Numbered from the stretch's first letter, positions 33,171 through 42,075 are shown. The stretch: 64,000 nt of DNA from Flavobacterium difficile (GCF_011392115.1 NZ_JAAJBT010000002.1:248001-312000), one strand, 5' to 3'. Numbers and translations: made by a program. The notes: generated from the sequence alone by a model not told the origin.

Positions 33171-34631
33171 TTACTGGTATTTTTGTATTAATTGTGAAAC
33201 TAATTTTCCTGATATTAATGCGGGTGGAACACCTGGTCCCGGTACAGTTAATTGTCCTGTAAAGTATAAGTTTTTTACTTTTTTACTCTTCAATTTAGGA
33301 CGAAGAACAGCTGTTTGTAATAAAGTGTTTGCCATTCCATAAGCATTCCCTTTGTACGAATTGTATTCCGATTTGAAGTCGTTTACACAAAATGATTTTT
33401 TAAAGATAATATTTTTTCTAACATCTTGTTTTGTTACTTCTTCAAATCTTTTTAAAATTTTATTGAAATATAGTTCTCTAAGTTCTTCTGTATCTTCTAA
33501 GTTTGGTGCAATTGGTACTAAAAAGAAGCCGTTTTCACATCCTTTTGGTGCTGTTTGTTCATTAGTAATTGATGTGAAATTGGCATAAAACAAAGGTTCA
33601 TCTGGCCATTTAGGATTATCATAGATATCTAAAGCATGTTTTTCAAAATCGGTGTCAAAAAATAAATTATGATGACAAACGTTTTCTAGTTTTTTGTCAA
33701 AACCTACATAAAATAATAGGGAAGAAGGTGCAAATGTTTTCTTATTCCAGTATTCTTCAGAATATTGTCTGTTGCTTTTTGGTAATAAAGTTTCTGTATG
33801 ATGATAATCTGCACCAGAAAGCACTACATCTGATTTTAAAAATGTATTGTTAATTTTTATTCCTGTAGCTTTATTGGCTTCTACCACAATTTCATCAATA
33901 GAAGAATTGGTATGATAGGTTACACCAAGCTCTGTTCCTAAATTAACCATAGCTTGTATCACATCGAAAAATCCGTTTTTAGGTTGCCAAGTGCCTAGCC
34001 CGAAATCTGCATAATTCATGAAATTATAAAAAGAAGGCGTGTCAGAAGGTTTTGCACCTAAAAACAGAACAGGGAATTCTAAAATTTGCTGTAAGTTTTT
34101 ATTTTTTATTTTTTTACGAACATCTTTTTTTATATTGGAAAAAAACTGGTCGATCTTAAGTGCTGTTTGTGGAGTTATAAGTTCAAATATTGTTTCACCT
34201 GGTCTGTAAACCAAATTTTTGATGGCTATTTCATAATTATTTTTAGCGGTAGAAATAAATTTTTCTAATTGTTTTCCGCTTCCAGTTTCAATTTTTTCAA
34301 AATCAGCTATGATGGTGTTTAAGTCATCAGACACATCAAAATGTTCATTATTTTCAAAAAACACGCGATATCCTGGAGATAATTTTTCTAAACTATAATA
34401 ATCAGAAGGTTTTTTCTGAAAATCGGCAAAAAAACTTTCAAAAACATCAGGCATCCAATACCAAGAAGGTCCCATATCAAATGTAAATCCTTTTTCTGAA
34501 AACTGTCTTGCACGCCCACCAAGTGTAGGATTTTTTTCATAAACTGTTACTTTGTTTCCTTCTTTAGCTAAATAGCAAGCAGCTGCTAGTGATGAAAATC
34601 CAGAACCGATTATTTGTATTGTTTTTGGCAT
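33171..34631 (-). CDS. crtI: Phytoene desaturase CrtI
   Basis: A 486-residue FAD enzyme. The dinucleotide-binding motif GSGFSSLAAACYLAKEG (8-24) and the following EKNPTLGGRARQF are typical of CrtI, and the C-terminal FTGQLTVPGPGVPPALISGKLV is the FAD-contacting signature. It introduces four double bases into phytoene, forming lycopene. First structural gene of the crt operon, 31 bp after the MerR/CarH-type regulator. Confidence 0.95.
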   Translation of the reverse strand: MPKTIQIIGSGFSSLAAACYLAKEGNKVTVYEKNPTLGGRARQFSEKGFTFDMGPSWYWMPDVFESFFADFQKKPSDYYSLEKLSPGYRVFFENNEHFDVSDDLNTIIADFEKIETGSGKQLEKFISTAKNNYEIAIKNLVYRPGETIFELITPQTALKIDQFFSNIKKDVRKKIKNKNLQQILEFPVLFLGAKPSDTPSFYNFMNYADFGLGTWQPKNGFFDVIQAMVNLGTELGVTYHTNSSIDEIVVEANKATGIKINNTFLKSDVVLSGADYHHTETLLPKSNRQYSEEYWNKKTFAPSSLLFYVGFDKKLENVCHHNLFFDTDFEKHALDIYDNPKWPDEPLFYANFTSITNEQTAPKGCENGFFLVPIAPNLEDTEELRELYFNKILKRFEEVTKQDVRKNIIFKKSFCVNDFKSEYNSYKGNAYGMANTLLQTAVLRPKLKSKKVKNLYFTGQLTVPGPGVPPALISGKLVSQLIQKYQ

Positions 34632-34662
34632 ATATTTTATAATTATTTAAGCTATATGTGAT

Positions 34663-35562
34663 TTATAGTGTGACTAAAAAATCTTTAATATTAGCTATAG
34701 ATTTAATTCTATTTGGTAAATTTTCATTATTAATAGCTTGGGCTTTTCTTCCTAAAATCAGCAATTCATTGTCGTTACCTTTAAGTATTGTCGTGTCAAA
34801 CTCATTAATGTAATTGTCTATTTCGTCTTCACTTGGCTCAACAGTTAAATAAGTAATATAAGTTATTTTATTGAAATGATTGTTTAACTCAATTAAATTT
34901 TCGATTGGTAAACTTCTTCCCAGATAAATAGATTGGTGCCCTCTTGTGATGATTTCATGATGTAAAAATAAAAGGCCTAAATCGTGTATTTCGTTAAAAG
35001 GTAAATATAAGATATAAGTTTCATCTGATATAGCTTTTTGTTGAATTTGATATTTTTCAATTTCAATTAATATTTTTTGTTTTATTAAATGTGAAATGAA
35101 GTGTTCATGTGCAGGTGTAATGGTATTGGTGGTCCATAAAACGCCAATCTCTTCCAATAGCGGTATGAAAGTATCAAAGAAAACTGCACTAAATTCTTTT
35201 TCACTTAATAAGTCATTATAAGTTTTAACGAAAAGGGATTGGTCGAAATTAAGCATGGCCATTTTAAGACTGCTTATAACATGGTCGTTAACCGTTTTTT
35301 CAGTTTGGATTTTCAGTACAAATTTTTCAATGTCAGCTTGATTTAGTTTTGATATTTTAGAAATTTTATATCCGAAATTGGTTAACAAAACAACGTTTAA
35401 TAACTTTTGTAAGTTTTTAATATCGTACAACCTGATATTAGTATCTGTGCGCATAGGTTCCAACAACTCATACCTTTTTTCCCAAATACGTATCGTATGT
35501 GCTTTAATCCCAGAAAGGTTTTCTAGGTCTTTTATGCTGAATGTAGATTTGATATTGTTCAT
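34663..35562 (-). CDS. CarH/LitR-type MerR regulator with adenosylcobalamin-binding domain (photoreceptor-like)
   Basis: 299 residues from ATG 35562. A MerR helix-turn-helix spans 8-75 (FSIKDLENLSGIKAHTIRIWEKRY), then a four-helix B12-cap domain, then a Rossmann-like B12-binding domain. The contacts known from CarH are conserved with the same spacing: Trp143 and the Glu153-His154 pair 10-11 residues on (Thermus CarH W131, E141, H142), and the lower-ligand His193 in EIHDLG. CarH represses carotenoid genes in the dark and releases DNA on light cleavage of adenosylcobalamin. It is adjacent to and codirectional with crtI-crtB-crtZ, so light control of pigment synthesis is likely. Confidence 0.87.
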   Translation of the reverse strand: MNNIKSTFSIKDLENLSGIKAHTIRIWEKRYELLEPMRTDTNIRLYDIKNLQKLLNVVLLTNFGYKISKISKLNQADIEKFVLKIQTEKTVNDHVISSLKMAMLNFDQSLFVKTYNDLLSEKEFSAVFFDTFIPLLEEIGVLWTTNTITPAHEHFISHLIKQKILIEIEKYQIQQKAISDETYILYLPFNEIHDLGLLFLHHEIITRGHQSIYLGRSLPIENLIELNNHFNKITYITYLTVEPSEDEIDNYINEFDTTILKGNDNELLILGRKAQAINNENLPNRIKSIANIKDFLVTL

Positions 35563-35583
35563 TGTTTTTGTAAAATGTTTAAA

Positions 35584-35591
35584 CAAAAATA
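35584..35591 (-). promoter_or_regulatory. -7 box upstream of the crt regulator
   Basis: On the minus strand 35591-35584 reads TATTTTTG, 21 bp before the start codon. No TTG is found at the ideal 19-bp spacing. A CarH-type operator could lie here, but I see no clear direct repeat. Confidence 0.4.
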
Positions 35592-35622
35592 CATAAAAAA
35601 ATGAAACAAACACTATTAATTA

Positions 35623-35653
35623 AAAAAAAATCCTGCAAAAGCAAGATTTTTTT
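35623..35653 (-). terminator. Terminator of the tRNA operon
   Basis: Arms AAAATCCTGC and GCAAGATTTT form an imperfect stem with an AAAA loop and A/T tracts, just downstream of tRNA-Leu on the minus strand. Confidence 0.65.
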
Positions 35654-35654
35654 G

Positions 35655-35736
35655 TGACTACAATGGGATTCGAACCCATACGCCTTGCGGCACCACCCCC
35701 TCAAGATGGCGAGTCTACCAATTTCTCCACATAGCC
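35655..35736 (-). tRNA. tRNA-Leu (anticodon GAG)
   Basis: Folds as a class II tRNA: acceptor GGCTATG, D-arm GAGAAATTGGTAGACTC, anticodon stem CCATC/GGTGG with loop TTGAGGG (anticodon GAG), a long variable arm around GCCGCAAGGC, and T-arm ATGGGTTCGAATCCCAT. CCA is not encoded. Confidence 0.95.
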
Positions 35737-35778
35737 TTAAATAAAAAAAGAAGCTAAACAAATGCCTAGCTTCTTTTG

Positions 35779-35851
35779 TGACCCCGCTGGGATTCGAACC
35801 CAGGACCCCTACATTAAAAGTGTAATGCTCTACCAGCTGAGCTACAGAGTC
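35779..35851 (-). tRNA. tRNA-Lys (anticodon TTT), copy 1
   Basis: Acceptor GACTCTG/CGGGGTC region, loop CTTTTAA with anticodon TTT, T-arm CTGGGTTCGAATCCCAG. CCA is not encoded. Identical to the copy at 35894-35966. Confidence 0.95.
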
Positions 35852-35893
35852 GTTGCAATGAAGTTGTAATTTTTATATTTTGAAATATTTTAG

Positions 35894-35966
35894 TGACCCC
35901 GCTGGGATTCGAACCCAGGACCCCTACATTAAAAGTGTAATGCTCTACCAGCTGAGCTACAGAGTC
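35894..35966 (-). tRNA. tRNA-Lys (anticodon TTT), copy 2
   Basis: Same 73 bases as the other tRNA-Lys. First gene of the Lys-Lys-Leu operon, next to its promoter. Confidence 0.95.
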
Positions 35967-35991
35967 TAAAACTATTTCCTCATTGCGGGTG

Positions 35992-36021
35992 CAAATATAA
36001 GATGATTTATTTATTTAGCAA
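35992..36021 (-). promoter_or_regulatory. Promoter of the tRNA-Lys/Lys/Leu operon
   Basis: On the minus strand TTG (36021-36019), 19 bp, then TATATTTG (35999-35992): an exact match to the Bacteroidota consensus. Confidence 0.8.
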
Positions 36022-36164
36022 TGGCTTTTTTGTAATAATTTTATATTTTTTTAATTTTATTTATAACCTCTTAATTCATAGGGGATTGTTAAGTTCTAAG
36101 TTTTTTTTTTATTTACTATTTCATTAAAATATTATACATTTATACCCATATTGAATAAGAAAAT

Positions 36165-36680
36165 ATGAAAATTATTTTAGTTGGTTACATGGGTTCAGGC
36201 AAATCTTATATTGGAAAATTAATTTCTCAAACGTTGAATATTCCATTTTATGATTTAGATAGTTTGATTGAAAAGGATTTGAATTTAAATATAAAAGAAA
36301 TTTTTCAACAAAAAGGAGAATTGTTTTTCAGGAAAAAAGAAAGAAATACATTAGCTGAATTTTTAAAAGTAACAGATCATTATGTTTTAGCATTAGGTGG
36401 AGGCACACCTTGTTATTATGATAATTTTGAATTATATGCATCACCAACTATACATTCTATTTATTTAAAAGCCTCTGTGAAAACCCTACAAGATAGATTA
36501 AAAATTCAAAAAGCCACTAGGCCTTTAATTTCTAATTTTAATAATGATGAGCTTTCAGATTTTATTGCTAAACATGTATTTGAAAGAAGTTATTTTTATC
36601 ATCAAGTTCATTCAGTTGTAGTTGTTGACGCTAAAAGTGATGTTGAAATAGTTTCAGAGATTGTGTCTAAATTAACTTAA
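36165..36680 (+). CDS. aroK: Shikimate kinase AroK
   Basis: A 171-residue P-loop kinase. Walker A GYMGSGKS occupies 7-14. The shikimate-binding Asp is in DLDSLIE (about 31-37). GELFFRKKERNTL carries the conserved Phe-Arg, and ALGGGTPCY is the Walker-B-like GGG loop. RPLI in the lid is near 126. It phosphorylates shikimate at O3 in aromatic amino acid synthesis. Its 3' end overlaps the converging phosphoribosyltransferase gene by 9 bp. Confidence 0.95.
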   Translation: MKIILVGYMGSGKSYIGKLISQTLNIPFYDLDSLIEKDLNLNIKEIFQQKGELFFRKKERNTLAEFLKVTDHYVLALGGGTPCYYDNFELYASPTIHSIYLKASVKTLQDRLKIQKATRPLISNFNNDELSDFIAKHVFERSYFYHQVHSVVVVDAKSDVEIVSEIVSKLT

Positions 36681-37166
36681 ATACACATAGGAATCATTTT
36701 CTTCAAAAACAACTTGAACATGCTCTTGTAACGAAGTGGATAAAGATAAACCTTTAAAATCTGCTTTTACAGGATACTTTTTATGGTTTCTGTCTATTAA
36801 AACGGCTGTCTTAAATTTTTGTAATGGAACATTTAAAAAATGCTTAATTGCATAAATTAAAGTGCTTCCAGAATTTAATACATCATCTACTAAAACTAAG
36901 TTTTGGTTAGCATATTCATCAGGATTTAATGAGGTTGTAATAGGTTCTGATGGGTTTTGTTTATTAATATTTACTTCACAAATAGTAATTTTAATTGTGC
37001 TTATAATTTCTAATTGTTTGGCTATTTTTTGAGCAAAAATAAAACCACTATTAGAAATTCCTGCAATTACAATTTCAGAATCGTTGGCAAACGTTTCATA
37101 AATTTGATAAGCAATGCGTTTTGTTTTGTGTTCTATTTCAGTGTGAGTTAATATAATGTGTTGCAT
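36672..37166 (-). CDS. PyrR-like phosphoribosyltransferase
   Basis: A 164-residue type I phosphoribosyltransferase. The PRPP-binding motif VLVDDVLNSGST is near residues 90-101, and the opening ILTHTEIEHKTKRIAYQIYE resembles PyrR. PyrR proteins bind pyrimidine mRNA or act as uracil phosphoribosyltransferase. No pyr gene is adjacent, so the actual substrate is uncertain. It lies 3 bp downstream of the methyltransferase gene on the same strand. Confidence 0.85.
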   Translation of the reverse strand: MQHIILTHTEIEHKTKRIAYQIYETFANDSEIVIAGISNSGFIFAQKIAKQLEIISTIKITICEVNINKQNPSEPITTSLNPDEYANQNLVLVDDVLNSGSTLIYAIKHFLNVPLQKFKTAVLIDRNHKKYPVKADFKGLSLSTSLQEHVQVVFEENDSYVYLS

Positions 37167-37169
37167 GAT

Positions 37170-37751
37170 TTATTTTTTTTCAAATTTAAAAAACAATTCT
37201 TTATTTGCACGTGGTTTTATCGAATTATATGCAGGCTCTAAGGTTTTAACGGTAAATTTTTCTGAAAATAATTTTATATATTCTTCATGACTTCCACCAA
37301 ATGGTGGTCCAACTTCTGATAATGGGAAATTAAAAAGTAAACCTGCAATTTTTCCTTTTTTAGTCAGTAAGTCGCTCATTTTTAAAACATAATTTTCCCT
37401 AAGTGTTGGATCTAAGGCACAAAAGAAGGTTTGTTCTATAATTAAATCATAAACTTCGGTATGATTAAAAAAATCATCACAAATTAAATGGTCTTTTAAA
37501 TTTGGATTTCTCTTTATAATGGTATCAATTGGTTGTTGTGCATAATCAATTACATAAACATTTTGAAACCCTTTTTCAATTAGATAATCTAATTCATAAG
37601 CATTTCCAGCTCCAGGAATTAGAATTTTAATATTTTTATTTTCCAATTGATCTATATACTCTTTTAAAGGGGTAGAAATGTGTCCAATATCCCAAACAGC
37701 ATCATTATTTTTGTAACGATTTTCCCAATATGCTTTATTCAATGTCTTCAT
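37170..37751 (-). CDS. Thiopurine methyltransferase-like SAM-dependent methyltransferase
   Basis: A 193-residue class I methyltransferase of the TPMT family: WENRYKNNDAVWDIGHISTPL at the start, SAM motif I ILIPGAGNAYELDYL near residue 44 and EQTFFCALDP near 106, all typical of TPMT-like proteins. Methyl acceptors in this bacterial group include halides, thiols and selenium or tellurium compounds; which applies here is not known. Its start overlaps the S4-domain gene by 17 bp. Confidence 0.85.
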   Translation of the reverse strand: MKTLNKAYWENRYKNNDAVWDIGHISTPLKEYIDQLENKNIKILIPGAGNAYELDYLIEKGFQNVYVIDYAQQPIDTIIKRNPNLKDHLICDDFFNHTEVYDLIIEQTFFCALDPTLRENYVLKMSDLLTKKGKIAGLLFNFPLSEVGPPFGGSHEEYIKLFSEKFTVKTLEPAYNSIKPRANKELFFKFEKK

Positions 37752-38121
37752 CCATTTCGTATTCAGTATAATCGAAAATATCTCTTCTGTCTTTTTTAGT
37801 TGGTCTTCCTTCGCCTTTTGCTCTGTAATGCTCTTTAGAAAGCTTTATCATTTCTAAATGCTCAAAAGATTCTGGTGGTGTTTCATCTTTTCTATATAAG
37901 TCAACTAATTTAGCCGCAACTCTGCTTGGCGGAATGTCTAAAACTTTTATAATATAGTTAATCTGGTCTCTTCTTAATGTAATTTTATCTAAAGGAAATA
38001 CATCTCTAGATGCTTTTGCTTTTATGTTGTTTACGGAAACATGACCTTTTTTTATAGCTTCTGCTGCTAAGCCTCTTGTCTTATAGTATCTAATGCACCA
38101 TAAATATTTATCGATTCGCAT
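37735..38121 (-). CDS. S4-domain RNA-binding protein, Hsp15-like
   Basis: 128 residues from ATG 38121. The S4 domain covers 1-60 (MRIDKYLWCIRYYKTRGLAAEAIKKGHVSVN). A basic, proline-containing C-terminal region has the Hsp15-like stretch KEHYRAKGEGRPTKKDRRD. Hsp15 binds 50S subunits carrying nascent chains after stalling. It is the first gene of a three-gene minus-strand operon with the methyltransferase and phosphoribosyltransferase. Confidence 0.88.
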   Translation of the reverse strand: MRIDKYLWCIRYYKTRGLAAEAIKKGHVSVNNIKAKASRDVFPLDKITLRRDQINYIIKVLDIPPSRVAAKLVDLYRKDETPPESFEHLEMIKLSKEHYRAKGEGRPTKKDRRDIFDYTEYEMDEDIE

Positions 38122-38208
38122 AAAATTCAAAAATCAGTGTTAATATTTGTACAAAAATAAATGAAAATCGTATCTTGCGAGCACTTTTTTAAATTAAAAT
38201 ATTACAAA

Positions 38209-39129
38209 ATGAAATTATCATTAAGATTATTACTTTTATTACCATTCATAATTGTATTGGTTGGTTGCCCTTCAGATGATACTAACAATGAAATTCCTTT
38301 GCGTTCTTATGCTGAAGTATATGCCGAAGATATTGCTGAAATTGAAGGTTTTATGGATACTCATTTTATGACTGTTGATGGCAATAATAATGTTACTTTT
38401 ACTAAAATAACTGCAGGAAATCCAGGTACTCCAATTTCTGATCATCCGAATTTAGAATTTAAAACAATTTCTAAAGAAGGTGTAGATCATAAATTGTATT
38501 TTATTAAATTAAGTGAGGGCTTAGGTAATACGAACACTGATAGCGATATTGAGAATGATAATCCAACCAGATTAGATTCTATTTTCACTACTTACAAAGG
38601 ATATAAAACAGATTTAACTGTATTTGATGAAGCTTCTTCTCCGGTATGGTTTGATTTGGGTACTTTAATTCAAGGTTGGCAAGAATTGTATCCTCTTTTT
38701 AAAATTGGTAATGCAGTAACAGATATTAATACAGGTTTAACATCTTACTCTGATTTTGGTTCAGGAGTAATGTTTGTTCCTTCTGGGTTGGCTTATTTCA
38801 ATAGAGTTTCAGGTACAATTAGTTCTTATACACCAATTGTTTTTAGTTTTAAATTGCTGAATTTAAGATTTAAAGATCATGACGGTGATAAAATCTTATC
38901 TAAATATGAGTATGGTGGACCAACATCTGGAACTGCTTTAGACTCTGATGCCGATGGGAAGCCAGATTTTATAGATTTCGATGACGATAATGATGGTATT
39001 CTTACAAAGAATGAGATCAAAAAGCCTTCACCACTGACTGGCTGGTACGACTACAATGCACCCGAATTAAATTGTACTTTCGGAAATGGAAAGAAAAAAC
39101 ATTTGAATCCAAGTGCAAGTTGTAATTAA
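38209..39129 (+). CDS. Lipoprotein with FKBP-like domain and C-terminal calcium-binding repeats
   Basis: 306 residues from ATG 38209; the frame extends to 38161 but would bury the signal peptide. The lipobox ends VLVGC and is followed by PSDDTNNE, a surface-export-like acidic stretch. Residues about 95-225 show an FKBP peptidyl-prolyl isomerase outline (VWFDLGTLIQGWQELYPLF, GVMFVPSGLAYFN). The tail contains EF-hand/thrombospondin-type loops DHDGDKILSKYE, DSDADGKPDFID and DDDNDGILTKNE. An envelope folding factor is the probable role; the FKBP active site is weakly conserved. Confidence 0.78.
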   Translation: MKLSLRLLLLLPFIIVLVGCPSDDTNNEIPLRSYAEVYAEDIAEIEGFMDTHFMTVDGNNNVTFTKITAGNPGTPISDHPNLEFKTISKEGVDHKLYFIKLSEGLGNTNTDSDIENDNPTRLDSIFTTYKGYKTDLTVFDEASSPVWFDLGTLIQGWQELYPLFKIGNAVTDINTGLTSYSDFGSGVMFVPSGLAYFNRVSGTISSYTPIVFSFKLLNLRFKDHDGDKILSKYEYGGPTSGTALDSDADGKPDFIDFDDDNDGILTKNEIKKPSPLTGWYDYNAPELNCTFGNGKKKHLNPSASCN

Positions 39130-39136
39130 AATTTTA

Positions 39137-39167
39137 AAAAAATCCTGCTTTTAGCGGGATTTTTTAT
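39137..39167 (+). terminator. Rho-independent terminator before dapD
   Basis: AAATCCTGC pairs with GCGGGATTT around TTTTA and is followed by T residues. Confidence 0.75.
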
Positions 39168-39197
39168 TTGCAATACGAATTGGAAATTTTATCTTTG
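39168..39197 (+). promoter_or_regulatory. dapD promoter
   Basis: TTG (39168-39170), 19-bp spacer, TATCTTTG (39190-39197), 15 bp before the ATG at 39213. Exact consensus. Confidence 0.8.
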
Positions 39198-39212
39198 TTA
39201 AAAAAAAGAAAC

Positions 39213-40028
39213 ATGACAAATTTACAATCTATTATAGAGAACGCATGGGATAATCGTGCACTACTTCAAGAAGAAACTACTCAAAATGCCATTAAAGAAG
39301 TCGTAGATTTATTAGACCACGGAACTTTAAGAGTTGCAGAACCTACAGAAAACGGTTGGCAAGTTAACGAATGGGTAAAAAAAGCAGTAGTAATGTATTT
39401 TCCTATTCAGAAAATGGAAACTTTAGAAGCTGGAATTTTCGAATATCATGATAAAATTCCGTTAAAAAGAAACTATGCAGAAAGAGGTATTAGAGTAGTA
39501 CCAAATGCTGTGGCGCGACACGGTGCGTATATTTCTTCAGGTGTAATTTTAATGCCATCTTATGTTAATATTGGTGCTTATGTAGACGAGGGAACAATGG
39601 TTGATACTTGGGCAACTGTTGGAAGTTGTGCACAAATTGGTAAACATGTACATTTAAGTGGTGGAGTAGGTATTGGTGGTGTTTTAGAACCATTACAAGC
39701 AGCTCCGGTAATTATTGAAGATGGTGCTTTTATCGGCTCACGTTGCATTGTTGTAGAAGGTGTACGTGTTGAAAAAGAAGCAGTTTTAGGTGCAAATGTT
39801 TGTTTAACTGCTTCTACTAAAATTATTGATGTTACTGGAAATGAACCAATTGAATATAAAGGTGTAGTGCCAGCGCGTTCTGTAGTAATTCCTGGAACTT
39901 ATACTAAAAAATTCCCTGCTGGTGATTTTCAAGTGCCTTGTGCTTTAATTATCGGGCAAAGAAAAGCATCAACAGATTTAAAAACATCTTTAAATGATGC
40001 TTTACGTGAATATAACGTAGCAGTATAA
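39213..40028 (+). CDS. dapD: 2,3,4,5-tetrahydropyridine-2,6-dicarboxylate N-succinyltransferase DapD
   Basis: 271 residues from ATG 39213; an apparent earlier start at 39168 is a TTG within the promoter. A helical N-terminal domain leads into a left-handed parallel beta-helix of hexapeptide repeats (ISSGVILMPSYVNIGAYVDEGTMVDTWATVGSCAQIG), ending with FPAGDFQVPCALIIGQR. It catalyses the succinyl-CoA-dependent step of lysine and diaminopimelate synthesis. A glycosyltransferase gene starts 2 bp after the stop. Confidence 0.96.
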   Translation: MTNLQSIIENAWDNRALLQEETTQNAIKEVVDLLDHGTLRVAEPTENGWQVNEWVKKAVVMYFPIQKMETLEAGIFEYHDKIPLKRNYAERGIRVVPNAVARHGAYISSGVILMPSYVNIGAYVDEGTMVDTWATVGSCAQIGKHVHLSGGVGIGGVLEPLQAAPVIIEDGAFIGSRCIVVEGVRVEKEAVLGANVCLTASTKIIDVTGNEPIEYKGVVPARSVVIPGTYTKKFPAGDFQVPCALIIGQRKASTDLKTSLNDALREYNVAV

Positions 40029-40030
40029 TC

Positions 40031-41014
40031 TTGAATAAATTATCCGTAATAATTGTCAACTATAAAGGCTGGAATGCTTTAGAAGAATGTTTGAATTCAC
40101 TCAAATTTTATTCTGAAGAAATTTCCTTAGAAGTTATTGTGGTTGACAATTGTTCGAATGACGGACAATTTGAAGTTTTTAAAGAGAACTTTTCTAACTT
40201 TAAATTTATTCTAAATTCTGGAAATAATGGCTTTGCAAATGGATGTAATTTGGGTGCAGCAAATGCTTCTTCAGATTATTATTTGTTTTTGAACCCAGAT
40301 ACAAAAGTGGACAAACATAATTTAGAATCTTTTTTTAAAGCTTATGTAAACCATCAAAACGAAATTGCCGTTTTATCGTGTTTGCAAATTGATGAAAATG
40401 GTAAATTATATAAGCAACATAATTTATTACCCCGATTCTATACTTTTTTTGGTTTACCAAGGGCAATTTATAAATGGATTTTCAAAAATAAAATTGCTAC
40501 TATTTTTCAAGAGAATGATACTTTTTTGTATCCAGAATGGATCACTGGAGCCGTTGTTTTACTCAGTAAAAAATGGTTTGATAAAGTTTCAGGTTGGAAT
40601 GAAGATTTTTGGATGTACATGGAAGATGTCGATTTGTGTAAACGAATTTCCGATGCCAATGGTAAAATAGCAGTATATAAAAAAGCAACTATTTTTCATA
40701 AACATGGTGGCGCTTCTAGAATTAACATCACAACAAAAGCGCTAACCAAAACCGAAGTAATCATTTCTAAGCATTCTTATATTCAAAATAATTTTTCAAA
40801 ATTTAGTGTATTTTTGTTACATACTAGATTGATTTTCGGGGTATTACTAGAAAAATTACTCTTTAGTATTATTGCTTTACCCTTATTTTTCATACCAAAA
40901 CTACAAGTCAATAAGCTAATTCTTAAAAATTATTTCTCTTATTTATTTAGCGTAGTAAAAAATAATACTTTTATTAGTCCGAGAGCTACAAAATTCACAG
41001 TTTTAAAATCATGA
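40031..41014 (+). CDS. GT2 family glycosyltransferase (rhamnosyltransferase-like)
   Basis: A 327-residue GT-A enzyme with a TTG start at 40031, the only start available before VIIVNYKGWNALEECLNSL. It has the WbbL-type pattern: LFLNPDTKVD (metal-binding region), WITGAVVLLSKKWFDKVSGWNEDFWMYMEDVDLCKR (acceptor and catalytic Asp region) and a hydrophobic C-terminal segment near 270-290 for membrane attachment. It overlaps the next gene by 4 bp (ATGA). It opens the polysaccharide cluster behind dapD, with which it may share a transcript. Confidence 0.9.
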   Translation: MNKLSVIIVNYKGWNALEECLNSLKFYSEEISLEVIVVDNCSNDGQFEVFKENFSNFKFILNSGNNGFANGCNLGAANASSDYYLFLNPDTKVDKHNLESFFKAYVNHQNEIAVLSCLQIDENGKLYKQHNLLPRFYTFFGLPRAIYKWIFKNKIATIFQENDTFLYPEWITGAVVLLSKKWFDKVSGWNEDFWMYMEDVDLCKRISDANGKIAVYKKATIFHKHGGASRINITTKALTKTEVIISKHSYIQNNFSKFSVFLLHTRLIFGVLLEKLLFSIIALPLFFIPKLQVNKLILKNYFSYLFSVVKNNTFISPRATKFTVLKS

Positions 41015-42075
41015 AAATATTAGTAATTCAACAAAAAATGATTGGTGATGTGTTGGTGAGTTCTATCTTATGTGAAAATTTGAGATATGCTTATCCTAAT
41101 GCTCAAATTGATTATTTAATTTACGACAGTACGAAAACGGTTGTAGATGGTGCAACGTATATCGATAATTTAATTTTATTTTCAGAAAAACAACGTAAGA
41201 GTAAATGGGAATTATTTAAGTTTATATTAAAGATTAGAAAAGCAAAATATGATCTTATAATCGATCCGTATTCCAAACTAGAAAGTTGGTTATTGGTTTA
41301 TTTTTCAGGTGCTACAAAAACAATTTCTTTCGAAAAAAAAGGAAGGAATTTTATTTATACGGATGTGGTAAAGAGAAGAGATGACTATTCTAGTAATTTA
41401 GGAACTATTATAGAACAGCGTTTAGCTTTACTAGAACCTTTAAAAATTAACAACAGAAAGGTTACATTTCCTACCATTCATGTTAGTGATACAGAAAAAA
41501 GATTAGCACAATCTATCTTTGAGAAGCACCATATAGAGGCTTCCAAAAAAACAGTAATGGTTAGTATAATCGGAAGCGATTTAGATAAAACATACCCATT
41601 TGAATACATGGCTCAAATCCTAGATTTTATTGCTGAAAATTGTGCTGTAAATATACTTTTTAATTATATTCCGAAACAAATTGATCACGCTAAAGCTTTA
41701 TATAATTTATGTAAATCGACTACTCAAGAAAGTATTTATTTTGAAGTAATTGGTGGTTCAATACGTGAGTTTATTGCGATTATGGATAAGTGTGATATTA
41801 TTGTGGGTAATGATGGCGGCGCTATAAATATGGCAAAAGCTCTTCACAAGCCTTCATTTGTTGTGTTTTCACCTTGGATCGATAAAAAAGGTTGGGCATT
41901 AATTGAAGATGGAATTACTCATATTTCATTTCATTTGAACGAATTTAAACCAGAATTATTTGCAAATAAAACGCCAAAAGAAATCAAAGCGCAAAATACC
42001 TTTTTATACCAACAATTTATTCCAGAACTTTTTTTAAATCTATTGAAAACGTTTTTAGCTAAACATATTGGTTGA
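41011..42075 (+). CDS. GT9 family glycosyltransferase (heptosyltransferase-like)
   Basis: A 354-residue GT-B enzyme. The N-terminus ILVIQQKMIGDVLVSSILCENLRYAYPNAQIDYLIY and the C-terminal donor site IVGNDGGAINMAKALHKPSFVVFSPW are typical of ADP-heptose:LPS heptosyltransferases, although the donor may be another sugar in this phylum. Start overlaps the preceding gene (ATGA); the 3' end overlaps the converging GT2 gene by 17 bp. It points to LPS core synthesis. Confidence 0.9.
   Translation: MKILVIQQKMIGDVLVSSILCENLRYAYPNAQIDYLIYDSTKTVVDGATYIDNLILFSEKQRKSKWELFKFILKIRKAKYDLIIDPYSKLESWLLVYFSGATKTISFEKKGRNFIYTDVVKRRDDYSSNLGTIIEQRLALLEPLKINNRKVTFPTIHVSDTEKRLAQSIFEKHHIEASKKTVMVSIIGSDLDKTYPFEYMAQILDFIAENCAVNILFNYIPKQIDHAKALYNLCKSTTQESIYFEVIGGSIREFIAIMDKCDIIVGNDGGAINMAKALHKPSFVVFSPWIDKKGWALIEDGITHISFHLNEFKPELFANKTPKEIKAQNTFLYQQFIPELFLNLLKTFLAKHIG

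Noticed and set aside
32590-33342. Several plus-strand ORFs antisense to crtB and crtI
   Set aside because: Shadows of the carotenoid genes; hydrophobic, low-complexity products without starts in promoter context.
35579-35761. 60-codon minus-strand ORF overlapping tRNA-Leu
   Set aside because: It runs through a tRNA gene and its terminator; a chance open frame.
35655-35966. tRNA genes as integration site of a genomic island
   Set aside because: No integrase, no 3'-tRNA direct repeat and ordinary chromosomal genes on both sides.
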